From: JAEUNX01 sp034004685
GTDB taxonomy: Bacteria > Pseudomonadota > Gammaproteobacteria > Burkholderiales > Rhodocyclaceae
NCBI GenBank assembly: GCA_034004685.1
Contig: JAVEWG010000024.1
Coordinates: forward strand, 1 to 57,739
Direction: 5' to 3'
Length of the DNA: 57,739 bases
The position numbers and the translations under genes were made by a program. Below, piece by piece: positions 24,184 to 32,160 of this stretch. The stretch's first letter is position 1; the number at the start of each line of letters is the position of its first letter. Below the pieces are notes generated by a model. It was not told the DNA's origin, searched no databases, and saw only the letters and a list, made by a program, of their open reading frames with translations.

Positions 24184-24882
24184 TCAGGGTTGGGAAAGGG
24201 GCGGACGGCGGCCGAAGATGGCGGTGCCGACCCGCACCATGGTGGCCCCCTCGGCGATGGCCACCTCCAGGTCATCGGACATGCCCATGGATAGGGTGTC
24301 CAGGGCCAGGCCTTGGGCAACCAAGCCGTCCCGCAGCTGGCGCAGGCGGGCAAAGCGGTGGTGGAGCAAGGCCTGGTCGGGGGTGGGTTCCGGGATGCCC
24401 ATCAAGCCCCGCAAGGCCAGGCGCGGCAGGCGGGCCACCGCCAGGGCCAGGGCCGGCAGCGCCTCCGGCGAGACGCCGGATTTGCTCTCCTCCCCGCTCA
24501 CATTGACCTGGAGGCAGATGTTCAGGGGTGGCAGATGGACGTCCCGCTGTTCCGATAGGCGCTGGGCAATCTTCAGCCGATCCACCGAATGGACCCACAG
24601 GAAGTGAGCCGCCACCGGGCGGGTCTTGTTGCTTTGCAAAGGGCCGATGAAATGCCACTCCAGCCCCAGGGAAGCCAGGCCCTCGGCCTTGGCCACCCCT
24701 TCCTGGACATAGTTCTCGCCAAAGGCCAGTTGCCCGGCCGCCGCCACCTCTGCCACGGCGCCGGCGGGCCAGGTCTTGCTCACCGCCAGTAGCCGAACCG
24801 AGGCTGGATTCCGGCCGGCGGCACGGCAGGCAGCGGCGATGCGGGCCTGCACAGCTTGCAAGTTGGTTTGGATTGTTGTCAT
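24184..24882 (-). CDS. yggS: PLP homeostasis protein (YggS/PLPBP family)
   Basis: The 232-residue protein starts at ATG 24882. It binds PLP through K36 in LLAVSKTWP. GENYVQE, WHFIGPLQSNKTR, LQVNVSGEESKSG and MGMSDDLEVAIAEGATMVRVGTAIFG are the family blocks. It controls free PLP and amino-acid pools and has no known enzyme activity. The gene heads yggS-proC-yggT-yggU and diverges from pilT; the 161-bp spacer contains two CCCACGGGG repeats and a TATAG-like box. Confidence 0.94.
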   Translation of the reverse strand: MTTIQTNLQAVQARIAAACRAAGRNPASVRLLAVSKTWPAGAVAEVAAAGQLAFGENYVQEGVAKAEGLASLGLEWHFIGPLQSNKTRPVAAHFLWVHSVDRLKIAQRLSEQRDVHLPPLNICLQVNVSGEESKSGVSPEALPALALAVARLPRLALRGLMGIPEPTPDQALLHHRFARLRQLRDGLVAQGLALDTLSMGMSDDLEVAIAEGATMVRVGTAIFGRRPPLSQP

Positions 24883-25043
24883 ATCTTTGCGGACGATGCC
24901 GTGCGAGGCTGCGCGCCCCCACGGGGCGTTCCAGGCGAGACCCCACGGGGGCTCCCGCCAGTGCCGGAAATTAAAGTTTCCTCCCGGCAGGCCGCCAAAG
25001 TATAGCATCGCGCCACCCTGCCCCTTTGGACCCAGACCACTCC

Positions 25044-26087
25044 ATGGACATCACCGAACTGCTGGCTTTCGCCGTCAAGAACAAGGCCTCCGACCTTCAC
25101 CTTTCCGCCGGGTTGCCCCCCATGATCCGGGTCAATGGCGATGTGCGCCGGATCAACCTGCCGCCCCTGGAGCACAAGGACGTGCACGGCATGGTGTACG
25201 ACATCATGAATGACTCCCAGCGCAAGGCCTATGAGGAGTTCCTGGAGTGCGACTTCTCCTTCGCGGTGCCCAACCTGGCGCGCTTCCGGGTCAACGCCTT
25301 CAATCAGTTGCGGGGGGCCGGCGCGGTATTCCGGACCATTCCCTCCAAGGTGCTGACCCTGGACGACCTGGCGGCCCCCAAGATCTTCAGGGAGATCGCC
25401 AACCAGCCCCGGGGCATCGTGCTGGTCACCGGCCCCACCGGCTCGGGGAAATCCACCACCCTGGCGGCCATGGTGGACTACGTGAACGAGAACGAATACG
25501 CCCACATCCTCACGGTGGAGGATCCCATCGAATTCGTCCATGAATCCAAGCGCTGCCTGATCAACCAGCGGGAGGTGGGCCGGGACACCCAGAGCTTCAA
25601 CGCGGCACTGCGCTCGGCCCTGCGGGAAGACCCGGACGTGATCCTGGTGGGGGAAATGCGGGACCTGGAAACCATCCGCCTGGCCCTCACCGCCGCTGAA
25701 ACCGGCCACCTGGTGTTCGGCACCCTCCACACCTCCAGCGCCGCCAAGACCATCGACCGGATCGTGGATGTCTTCCCCGCCGCTGAAAAGGAAATGGTGC
25801 GGGCCATGCTCTCCGAATCCCTGCGGGCGGTGATCGCCCAGACCCTGCTCAAGACCAAGGACGGCAATGGCCGGGTGGCTGCCCACGAAATCATGATCGG
25901 CACCCCCGCCATCCGCAACCTGATCCGGGAAAACAAGATCGCCCAGATGTACTCATCCATCCAGACCGGACAAAACCTGGGGATGCAGACCCTGGATCAG
26001 TGCCTGGCGGATCTGGTCCGGCGCAACGTGGTGTCGGCGGCGGAGGCCCGCTTGCGCGCCCAGAACAAGGACAATTTCGCGGGATAA
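25044..26087 (+). CDS. pilT: Twitching motility retraction ATPase PilT
   Basis: The 347-residue cytoplasmic hexameric ATPase retracts type IV pili. Walker A GPTGSGKST is at 130-138. The acidic Asp box lies in ILTVEDPIEF, Walker B in DVILVGEMRDLETI, and the His box in GHLVFGTLHTSSA. The C-terminal AIRNLIRE motif, diagnostic for PilT, is present, followed by NKIAQMYSSIQTG. It starts at ATG 25044 and is followed by pilU after 116 bp. Confidence 0.96.
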   Translation: MDITELLAFAVKNKASDLHLSAGLPPMIRVNGDVRRINLPPLEHKDVHGMVYDIMNDSQRKAYEEFLECDFSFAVPNLARFRVNAFNQLRGAGAVFRTIPSKVLTLDDLAAPKIFREIANQPRGIVLVTGPTGSGKSTTLAAMVDYVNENEYAHILTVEDPIEFVHESKRCLINQREVGRDTQSFNAALRSALREDPDVILVGEMRDLETIRLALTAAETGHLVFGTLHTSSAAKTIDRIVDVFPAAEKEMVRAMLSESLRAVIAQTLLKTKDGNGRVAAHEIMIGTPAIRNLIRENKIAQMYSSIQTGQNLGMQTLDQCLADLVRRNVVSAAEARLRAQNKDNFAG

Positions 26088-26203
26088 TCATCAAGCAGGG
26101 CCTGCCGGGCGGGCCCCGCTACACCCAAGCTCGCGGCCCCGGCCCCCGGCCGGCCGCCACCCACCCAAGCGTCACGCCCCACCCGGGGCGCCGGGAGAAT
26201 TAA

Positions 26204-27337
26204 ATGGAACGCGACCAGGCCCTCAAATTCATGCACGATCTGCTCAAGCTGATGGTGCAAAAGAAGGGATCGGACCTCTTCATCACCGCCGGCTTTCCCC
26301 CCGCCATCAAGGTGGACGGCAAGATCGTCCCCCAGTCCAATCAGGTGCTCAGCCCCGCCCACACCATGGATCTGGCCCGCTCGGTGATGAACGACAAACA
26401 GTCCGCCGAATTCGAAGCCACCAAGGAATGCAACTTCGCCATCGCGCCGGCGGGCATCGGCCGCTTCCGGGCCAACGCCTTCCTCCAGCAAGGCAGGGTG
26501 GGCCTGGTGCTGCGGACCATCCCCGAACGCATCCCTACCTTTGATGAACTGGGCCTGCCCCCCATCCTCAAGGAAGTGGCCATGTCCAAGCGGGGTCTGG
26601 TGATCTTCGTGGGGGGCACCGGCACCGGCAAGACCACATCCCTGGCCGCCATGGTGGATTTCCGCAACGAAAACACCCAGGGCCACATCATCACGGTGGA
26701 AGACCCCATCGAGTTCGTCCATCCCCACAAGAACTGCATCGTCACCCAGCGGGAAATCGGCATCGATACCGACTCCTGGGAGATCGCCCTGAAGAACACC
26801 CTGCGCCAGGCACCGGACGTGATCCTGATGGGGGAGATCCGGGACCGGGAAACCATGGACTACGCCATCGCCTTCGCCGAAACCGGCCACCTGTGCCTGG
26901 CCACCCTCCACGCCAACAGCGCCAACCAGGCCATCGACCGGATCATCAACTTCTTCCCGGAAGACCGGCGGCCCCAGCTGCTGATGGACCTGTCCCTCAA
27001 CCTGCGCGGGATGATTTCCCAGCGCCTCTTGCCCATGGCCAACCGCAAGGGCCGGGTGCCGGCGGTGGAAATCTTGCTCAACTCGCCCCTCATTGCCGAT
27101 CTGATCTTCAAGGGGGAGGTTCCCGAGATCAAGGACGTCATGAAGCGTTCCCGGGAGATGGGGATGCAGACCTTCGATCAGGCCCTCTTCGACCTCTTCG
27201 AAAACGACCTGATCACCTACGAAGACGCCCTGCGCAACGCCGATTCGGTCAACGATCTGCGCCTCCAGATCAAGCTCAACAGCAAGCACGGGGACAAGGA
27301 CTTGTCCGCCGGCATCAAGCACCTGGACATCATCTGA
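26204..27337 (+). CDS. pilU: Type IV pilus retraction ATPase PilU
   Basis: The 377-residue PilT paralogue has Walker A GGTGTGKTT and Walker B DVILMGEIRDRETM. It lacks the AIRNLIRE motif, with LIADLIFKGE at that place, and has a C-terminal extension (NDLRLQIKLNSKHG), both typical of PilU. PilU works with PilT to give stronger retraction. ATG 26204 follows GGGAGAATTAA. It converges with the rlmL-like gene 42 bp later; no obvious hairpin in the gap. Confidence 0.94.
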   Translation: MERDQALKFMHDLLKLMVQKKGSDLFITAGFPPAIKVDGKIVPQSNQVLSPAHTMDLARSVMNDKQSAEFEATKECNFAIAPAGIGRFRANAFLQQGRVGLVLRTIPERIPTFDELGLPPILKEVAMSKRGLVIFVGGTGTGKTTSLAAMVDFRNENTQGHIITVEDPIEFVHPHKNCIVTQREIGIDTDSWEIALKNTLRQAPDVILMGEIRDRETMDYAIAFAETGHLCLATLHANSANQAIDRIINFFPEDRRPQLLMDLSLNLRGMISQRLLPMANRKGRVPAVEILLNSPLIADLIFKGEVPEIKDVMKRSREMGMQTFDQALFDLFENDLITYEDALRNADSVNDLRLQIKLNSKHGDKDLSAGIKHLDII

Positions 27338-27379
27338 CGGCCGGGGAGAGGCAGGGGGCGCCCCGCGCACCTCACCTCA

Positions 27380-28531
27380 TCACGCAGGGTTGCGCCGGTT
27401 GCTCCCCGCCACCATCTTGTACTCGAACAGACGGCACTCCAGGGCCCCGTTGAACAGCGGCGTGCGGCGGCTGGCCTTGAGGCCGACGCCCTTGGCCAAC
27501 TGAGGATCGGCGCTCAGGAAATAGCAGCGCCAGCCACTCCAGCGAGCCTTCAAGGCCGACCCCAGGAGGGGGTAGAACGCCGCCAGTTCCTCCTGCTCTC
27601 CCAACCGCACCCCATAGGGCGGGTTGGTCACCAGCACCCCCTCGGGGGCCGGCGCGGGCCGCTCCAGCAGATCGGCCTCTTCCACCGTCACGCAGCCCGC
27701 CAGCCCCGCCGCCCGCAAATTCACCAGGGTCCGCCGCACCTGATCGGCGGCGATGTCGGAACCAAAGATCGCCAGCTTCCGGGACGCCTGGCGACGGGCT
27801 TCAGCGGCCTGGCGCAGCCGGCCATAGGTGACCGACTCGAAGTTCCGCAAGCGCTCGAAAGCGAAGCTGCGCCCCAGGCCTGGCGCCACCCCCAGGGCCA
27901 TCTGGGCGGCCTCGATGAGGAAGGTGCCACTGCCGCACATGGGATCCACCAGAGGCTCCTCGGGCCGCCAGCCGGTGAGCCGCAGGATACCCGCCGCCAG
28001 GTTCTCCTTGAGGGGCGCTTCCACCGTGGCCTGCTTGAAGCCCCGCTTGTAGAGGGGCTCGCCAGAGGTATCCACGTAGAGGGTCACCCCATCGGCGGTC
28101 AAGAAGGCGTGGATGCGCACCGCCGGCCGGGCGGTATCCACGTTGGGGCGGCGCCCGGTGACGGTGCGGAAATGGTCGCAGACCGCATCCTTGATCCGCA
28201 GGGTGACGAACTCCAGGCTCTTCAGGGGGGACTTCTGGGCCGTAACCTGGATGCGGATGGTGTCCTCCGGGGTGAACCACTTGGCCCAGGTGACCCCATA
28301 AGCCAGGCGGTAGATATCCTCTTCCCCCCGGTAGCGCCCGACGGCCACCCGCCACAGCACCCGGGTGGCAATGCGGCTTTCCAGGTTGGCCCGGTAAGCC
28401 ACCTCCCAGCCACCCTGGAAGACTGCTCCGCCGGGCACCACCTGGATGCCCAAGGCGCCCAGCGCTCCCAGCTCCTCGGCCAGAATGGGTTCGAGGCCCC
28501 GGGGACACGGGGAAAAAAAGGCCAAGGACAT
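27380..28531 (-). CDS. rlmL: 23S rRNA methyltransferase, RlmL-like (THUMP + SAM domain)
   Basis: The 383-residue protein begins at ATG 28531 with GGAG upstream. A THUMP RNA-binding region (about 50-160, including IRIQVTAQKSPLKSLEF) precedes the SAM domain with DPMCGSGTFLIEAA and catalytic NPPYG. It matches the N-terminal half of E. coli RlmKL that methylates G2445 of 23S rRNA at N2; the RlmK half is not fused. It is 13 bp downstream of hemJ on the same strand. Confidence 0.88.
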   Translation of the reverse strand: MSLAFFSPCPRGLEPILAEELGALGALGIQVVPGGAVFQGGWEVAYRANLESRIATRVLWRVAVGRYRGEEDIYRLAYGVTWAKWFTPEDTIRIQVTAQKSPLKSLEFVTLRIKDAVCDHFRTVTGRRPNVDTARPAVRIHAFLTADGVTLYVDTSGEPLYKRGFKQATVEAPLKENLAAGILRLTGWRPEEPLVDPMCGSGTFLIEAAQMALGVAPGLGRSFAFERLRNFESVTYGRLRQAAEARRQASRKLAIFGSDIAADQVRRTLVNLRAAGLAGCVTVEEADLLERPAPAPEGVLVTNPPYGVRLGEQEELAAFYPLLGSALKARWSGWRCYFLSADPQLAKGVGLKASRRTPLFNGALECRLFEYKMVAGSNRRNPA

Positions 28532-28544
28532 GACGACTCCAGAA

Positions 28545-28955
28545 TCAGAAGGGTTTGAGGACAGCCAGGAACACCACCACGAACAGCACCAGCACCGGAA
28601 TCTCGTTGAAGAACCGGTACCACACGTGCCCATGCCGGTTGCGACCGGCGGCAAAGGCCCGCAGCAACTGCCCGCAATACAGGTGATAACCCATCAGGAA
28701 GACCACCAGGGCGGTCTTGGCGTGCAACCAGCCGCCAGTAAAACCGAACCCGAACCACAGCCACAGGCCCAGGGCCACTGCCAGGATGCCCAGGGGGGTC
28801 ATGAACCGATAGAGCTTGTGCTCCATCAGGGCCAGCCGTTGCCGGGTAGCGGCATCTTCGGCCATGGCGTGATTCACGAACAGGCGGGGCAGATAGAACA
28901 GGCCAGCGAACCAGCTGACCACAAAGATGATGTGCAGGGCCTTGACCACCAGCAT
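28545..28955 (-). CDS. hemJ: HemJ-type protoporphyrinogen IX oxidase
   Basis: The 136-residue membrane protein has four helices and the HemJ signatures KALHIIFVVSWFAGLFYLPRLFVNH, HKLYRFMTPLG, WLHAKTALVVFLMGYHLYCG and RFFNEIPVLVLF. H8 and the lysine of HAKT are the conserved residues of the family. It oxidises protoporphyrinogen IX to protoporphyrin IX in heme synthesis, using the quinone pool. A strong ribosome site (AAGGAGT) precedes the ATG. It lies between the epimerase-like and rlmL genes. Confidence 0.92.
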   Translation of the reverse strand: MLVVKALHIIFVVSWFAGLFYLPRLFVNHAMAEDAATRQRLALMEHKLYRFMTPLGILAVALGLWLWFGFGFTGGWLHAKTALVVFLMGYHLYCGQLLRAFAAGRNRHGHVWYRFFNEIPVLVLFVVVFLAVLKPF

Positions 28956-28989
28956 CGGGAAGTACTCCTTGAAAGGATGGAAAACGGAT

Positions 28990-29871
28990 TCAAGCCAGGG
29001 TCTGGCGCGCCGCGGCCAGCCCCTCTCCCACGGTGGGGAAACCCAGGCGCAAGCGCAATTCGGCCTTCAACCGATGATTGGACAGGCGGCGGGATTCCGC
29101 CATGAAGGACAGGGTAGCCGGAGACAGGTGGGCGCGGATTTCCGTCCTGGACATGCGCGGCGGCCGGGGCAGACCAAAGCAATCGGCCATCAGGTCGAAA
29201 TACTCCCCCATCGGCAACTCGGTGTCGTCGCTGGCGTTGTAGCAGCGCCCCGGCCGGCCCCGGAACAGGGCCAGGCAGGCGATGCGGGCCAGGTCCTCGG
29301 CGTGGATATGGTTGGTGAACACGTCCTCGTCCCGGTTCAGCACCGGGTCCCCCCGGCGCAGGCGCTCCAGGGACAGGCGGTCGGCGGCGTAGATGCCCGG
29401 CGCCCGCAGAATGCTCACCCTGCAACCGGTACGCCGGCCAAAGGCCCGCAAGGCCCCTTCCGCATCCACCCGCCGACGGGCCCGCCCGGAGTTCGGCCGA
29501 ACCGGCCGCGACTCACTGACCCAGGCGCCGCCGCAATCCCCGTAAACCCCCGTGGTGCTTATGTAGGCGAGGGCCTGTGGTAGAGTCGACCGGCGCTCCA
29601 GGGCGGCCAGCAGGCGCCGGGTTCGGGGGTCCAGATCACCTTGGGAAGGCGGCGGCGCAGCGTGAATCACCCAGTCCGCCAAACCCGCCAGACGGGCCAG
29701 GGATGCGGGTCGGTCCAGGTCCGCCACCAGGGGCTTGGCCCCCAGGGCCCGCAGGGCCGGCCCGTCGGCCGGATCCCGGATCACGGCCAGAACCCGGAAG
29801 CGGCGGGCCAGCCAGGGCACGGCCCGGCGGGCCACATCGCCGCAACCGATGATCAATATTGTTTTTTTCAT
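28990..29871 (-). CDS. NAD(P)-dependent epimerase/dehydratase-like protein (extended SDR)
   Basis: The 293-residue protein has an N-terminal Rossmann motif IIGCGDVARRA and IHAAPPP, then YISTTGVYGDCGG in place of the SDR catalytic region, with no clear YxxxK. NHIHAEDLARIACLAL and YNASDDTELPMGEYFD are typical of the YeeZ-like subgroup. The substrate is unknown. It heads a minus-strand set with hemJ and rlmL. Its start is only 29 bp from the divergent reductase start. Confidence 0.82.
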   Translation of the reverse strand: MKKTILIIGCGDVARRAVPWLARRFRVLAVIRDPADGPALRALGAKPLVADLDRPASLARLAGLADWVIHAAPPPSQGDLDPRTRRLLAALERRSTLPQALAYISTTGVYGDCGGAWVSESRPVRPNSGRARRRVDAEGALRAFGRRTGCRVSILRAPGIYAADRLSLERLRRGDPVLNRDEDVFTNHIHAEDLARIACLALFRGRPGRCYNASDDTELPMGEYFDLMADCFGLPRPPRMSRTEIRAHLSPATLSFMAESRRLSNHRLKAELRLRLGFPTVGEGLAAARQTLA

Positions 29872-29900
29872 TGTCGAATTATCTCACGCCGGATTTTCCC

Positions 29901-30923
29901 ATGTCCTTCCAAGTCACCCTCCAGCCCAGCGGCCTCGCTTTTTCCGCCCCCCCCGAAAACAACCTGCTCGATTCAGCCCTCCATGCCGATCTGCTGGTGC
30001 CCCACGGCTGCCGGGACGGTGCCTGCGGTGCCTGCAAGGCCCGGGTGGTGTCGGGGGATGTCACCCTGGAGCGTTACGCCGAAAACGCTCTGTCGGCGGC
30101 AGACCGGGCCAAGGGGCTGACCCTGCTGTGCCGGGCCCACCCAACTAGCGACGTGGTGCTGGAGGTCAACAACGTCCAGCGCACCGGCGACATCCCCATC
30201 AAGAAGCTGCCCTGCCGGGTCCAGCGCCTGGAGAAGGTCGCCCCCGACGTGATGCTGCTGGACATCAAGCTGCCGGCCTCCGAGCAGTTCCGCTTCCGGG
30301 CCGGCCAGTATGTGGACTTCCTGCTGGCGGGAGGCAAGCGGCGCAGTTTCTCCATCGCCAACGCGCCCCATGATGCCGATCACCTGGAATTCCACATTCG
30401 CCTGGTGCCCGGCGGGGAATTCACCGCCCACGTCTTCGAGAAGATGAAGGAAAAGGACATCCTGCGCCTGGAAGGCCCCCTGGGCAGCTTTTTCCTGCGG
30501 GAAGACGACCCCCGCCCCATCATCCTGCTGGGGGGTGGCACCGGCTTTGCGCCCTTGAAGAGCATCGTCGAGCATGCCATCCATACCGGCTTTGACCGGC
30601 CCATGGCCCTCTACTGGGGCTCCCGGGATCGGGCCGGGTTGTACCTGGAAGCGCTGGCCCGCTCCTGGGAGGGGCAACTGCCGGGGTTCAAGTTCATTCC
30701 GGTGCTGTCCGACAGCCTGGCAGAAGAGACCTGGCCGGGCCGGCGCGGGCTGGTGCACCAAGCCGTGCTGGAGGACTTCGCCGATCTTTCCGGCCATCGG
30801 GTCTATGCCTGCGGCGCGCCCATCATGATCGACGCGGCCCGCCAGGACTTCAGCCTGCGGGGCCTGCCGGACGAAGCCTTCCTGGCAGATTCCTTCACCT
30901 TCTCTGCCAACCCGAACAGCTAA
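29901..30923 (+). CDS. Ferredoxin-linked NAD(P)H reductase (CDP-6-deoxy-glucoseen reductase-like)
   Basis: The 340-residue protein starts at ATG 29901. The N-terminal plant-type [2Fe-2S] domain has C37-x4-C42-x2-C45 and C77 (CRDGACGAC, LLCRA). The FAD domain has RSFSIANAP, and the NAD domain GGGTGFAPLKSI and CGAPIMID. The order Fd-FAD-NAD is that of AscD/E3-type reductases and phenol-hydroxylase reductases. In organisms without the deoxysugar pathway it probably serves another acceptor. The next gene starts 3 bp after its stop. Confidence 0.9.
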   Translation: MSFQVTLQPSGLAFSAPPENNLLDSALHADLLVPHGCRDGACGACKARVVSGDVTLERYAENALSAADRAKGLTLLCRAHPTSDVVLEVNNVQRTGDIPIKKLPCRVQRLEKVAPDVMLLDIKLPASEQFRFRAGQYVDFLLAGGKRRSFSIANAPHDADHLEFHIRLVPGGEFTAHVFEKMKEKDILRLEGPLGSFFLREDDPRPIILLGGGTGFAPLKSIVEHAIHTGFDRPMALYWGSRDRAGLYLEALARSWEGQLPGFKFIPVLSDSLAEETWPGRRGLVHQAVLEDFADLSGHRVYACGAPIMIDAARQDFSLRGLPDEAFLADSFTFSANPNS

Positions 30924-30926
30924 GCC

Positions 30927-32063
30927 ATGAGCCCGCCTGTCTTCCTCACCCGCGAGCCGGTGGTCAACAAGAACCGGGCCATCACCGCCAACCGGATCGT
31001 CGCCCACGGCCCCAACGTGGGCGCCGTGGTGGAGACCCTGGCCGAGCTGGCCGAGAGCTGGCCCGACCGGCACACGGTATTCCTGAGCCTGGGCAAGCTG
31101 GTCCCCACGCCTGATCTGCTGGCCTGGCAGATCCCCCCCAACACCCAGATCGAGATCCCCGCTCCGACCCTGGCCCACCCCCAGACCCAGGCCCTCCTGC
31201 CCAAGCTGCGGGAGGCAGGGATTCCCGTGTGCCTGACCTGGCACACCCCCACCACCGCCCTGCCGGCGGGGGTGGATTGGCGCTTCGTGATCATGGACGT
31301 GCGCAAGTTTCCACGCCCGGAGAACTCCCCGACCCTGACCCTGAGCTGGGGGCTTGCCGACGTGGCGGCCTTCCAGACCGCCGTCAACAACGGCTATGAC
31401 GGCGCCTCGGGCTGGTTCTTCCTGCGGGGGAGCGCCGCGCCGGGTCAGCTGGCGCCCGCCCATGGCCAGATCGTACGGCTCCTCAATCTGGTCAGGCAAA
31501 ATGCCGAAATCAAGGAAATCGAGGCAGTCCTCAAGCAGGACGTCGCCCTTTCCTACAAGCTGCTGCGCTACATCAACTCCGCCGGCTTCGGGCTGATGTG
31601 CGAGATCCAGTCCTTCCGCCACGCGGTGAGCATCCTGGGCTATGCCAACCTCAACAAATGGCTGTCCCTCCTGCTGGTCACCGCCAGCCGCGATCCGAGC
31701 GCCCCGGCCATGATGCAGACGGCCATCGCCCGGGGGCGCTTCATGGAGGAGATCGGCGCGGGCTTCTTCGACCGGGCTGCCCAGGACAACCTTTTCATCA
31801 CCGGCGCCTTCTCCCTGCTCCATGCCCTGCTGGGCACCTCCATGGAAACCCTGCTGGAGGAGATGCACCTGCCCAACCCCATCAGTGAAGCGCTTTTGGG
31901 GGGGCAAGGCGAGTTCACCCCCTTCCTGGAACTGGCCCGCAAGGCTGAATCCTTCGACGCAGCGGGCCTGATCCAGCAAGCCCAGGACCTCCATCTGGAT
32001 GCCATGCAGGTGAACCGGGCGCTGCTCACCGGCGTGAAATTCGCGGACACACTGCAAACCTGA
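30927..32063 (+). CDS. HDOD protein with degenerate EAL-like N-terminus (YuxH type)
   Basis: The 378-residue protein has an N-terminal half resembling an EAL fold that lacks the catalytic EAL motif (REPVVNKNRAITANRIVAHG). The HDOD domain spans about 185-378 (VRQNAEIKEIEAVLKQDVALSYKLLRYINSAGFG, IQSFRHAVSILGYANLNKWLSLLLV). HDOD domains lack HD metal residues and act in signalling, often with c-di-GMP. It starts 3 bp after the reductase gene, with no good ribosome site, so coupling is likely. It precedes the HDOD kinase and GGDEF-EAL regulator. Confidence 0.87.
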   Translation: MSPPVFLTREPVVNKNRAITANRIVAHGPNVGAVVETLAELAESWPDRHTVFLSLGKLVPTPDLLAWQIPPNTQIEIPAPTLAHPQTQALLPKLREAGIPVCLTWHTPTTALPAGVDWRFVIMDVRKFPRPENSPTLTLSWGLADVAAFQTAVNNGYDGASGWFFLRGSAAPGQLAPAHGQIVRLLNLVRQNAEIKEIEAVLKQDVALSYKLLRYINSAGFGLMCEIQSFRHAVSILGYANLNKWLSLLLVTASRDPSAPAMMQTAIARGRFMEEIGAGFFDRAAQDNLFITGAFSLLHALLGTSMETLLEEMHLPNPISEALLGGQGEFTPFLELARKAESFDAAGLIQQAQDLHLDAMQVNRALLTGVKFADTLQT

Positions 32064-32129
32064 TCACGCTCGGCCAACCCGGCCGCCAAGTAAGTCACGG
32101 CCCCGGCTCCGGCTGGAAGCTAGAATCCG

Positions 32130-32159
32130 TCCGACAAAAGTTTCAGATGTCGGATTTTT
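32130..32159 (+). terminator. Short hairpin with T-tract upstream of kinase gene
   Basis: TCCGAC pairs with GTCGGA across a 13-nt loop and is followed by TTTTT, directly before the kinase ATG at 32161. It may terminate transcription of the HDOD gene or attenuate the kinase gene. The stem is only 6 bp, so confidence is limited. Confidence 0.4.
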
Positions 32160-32160
32160 C

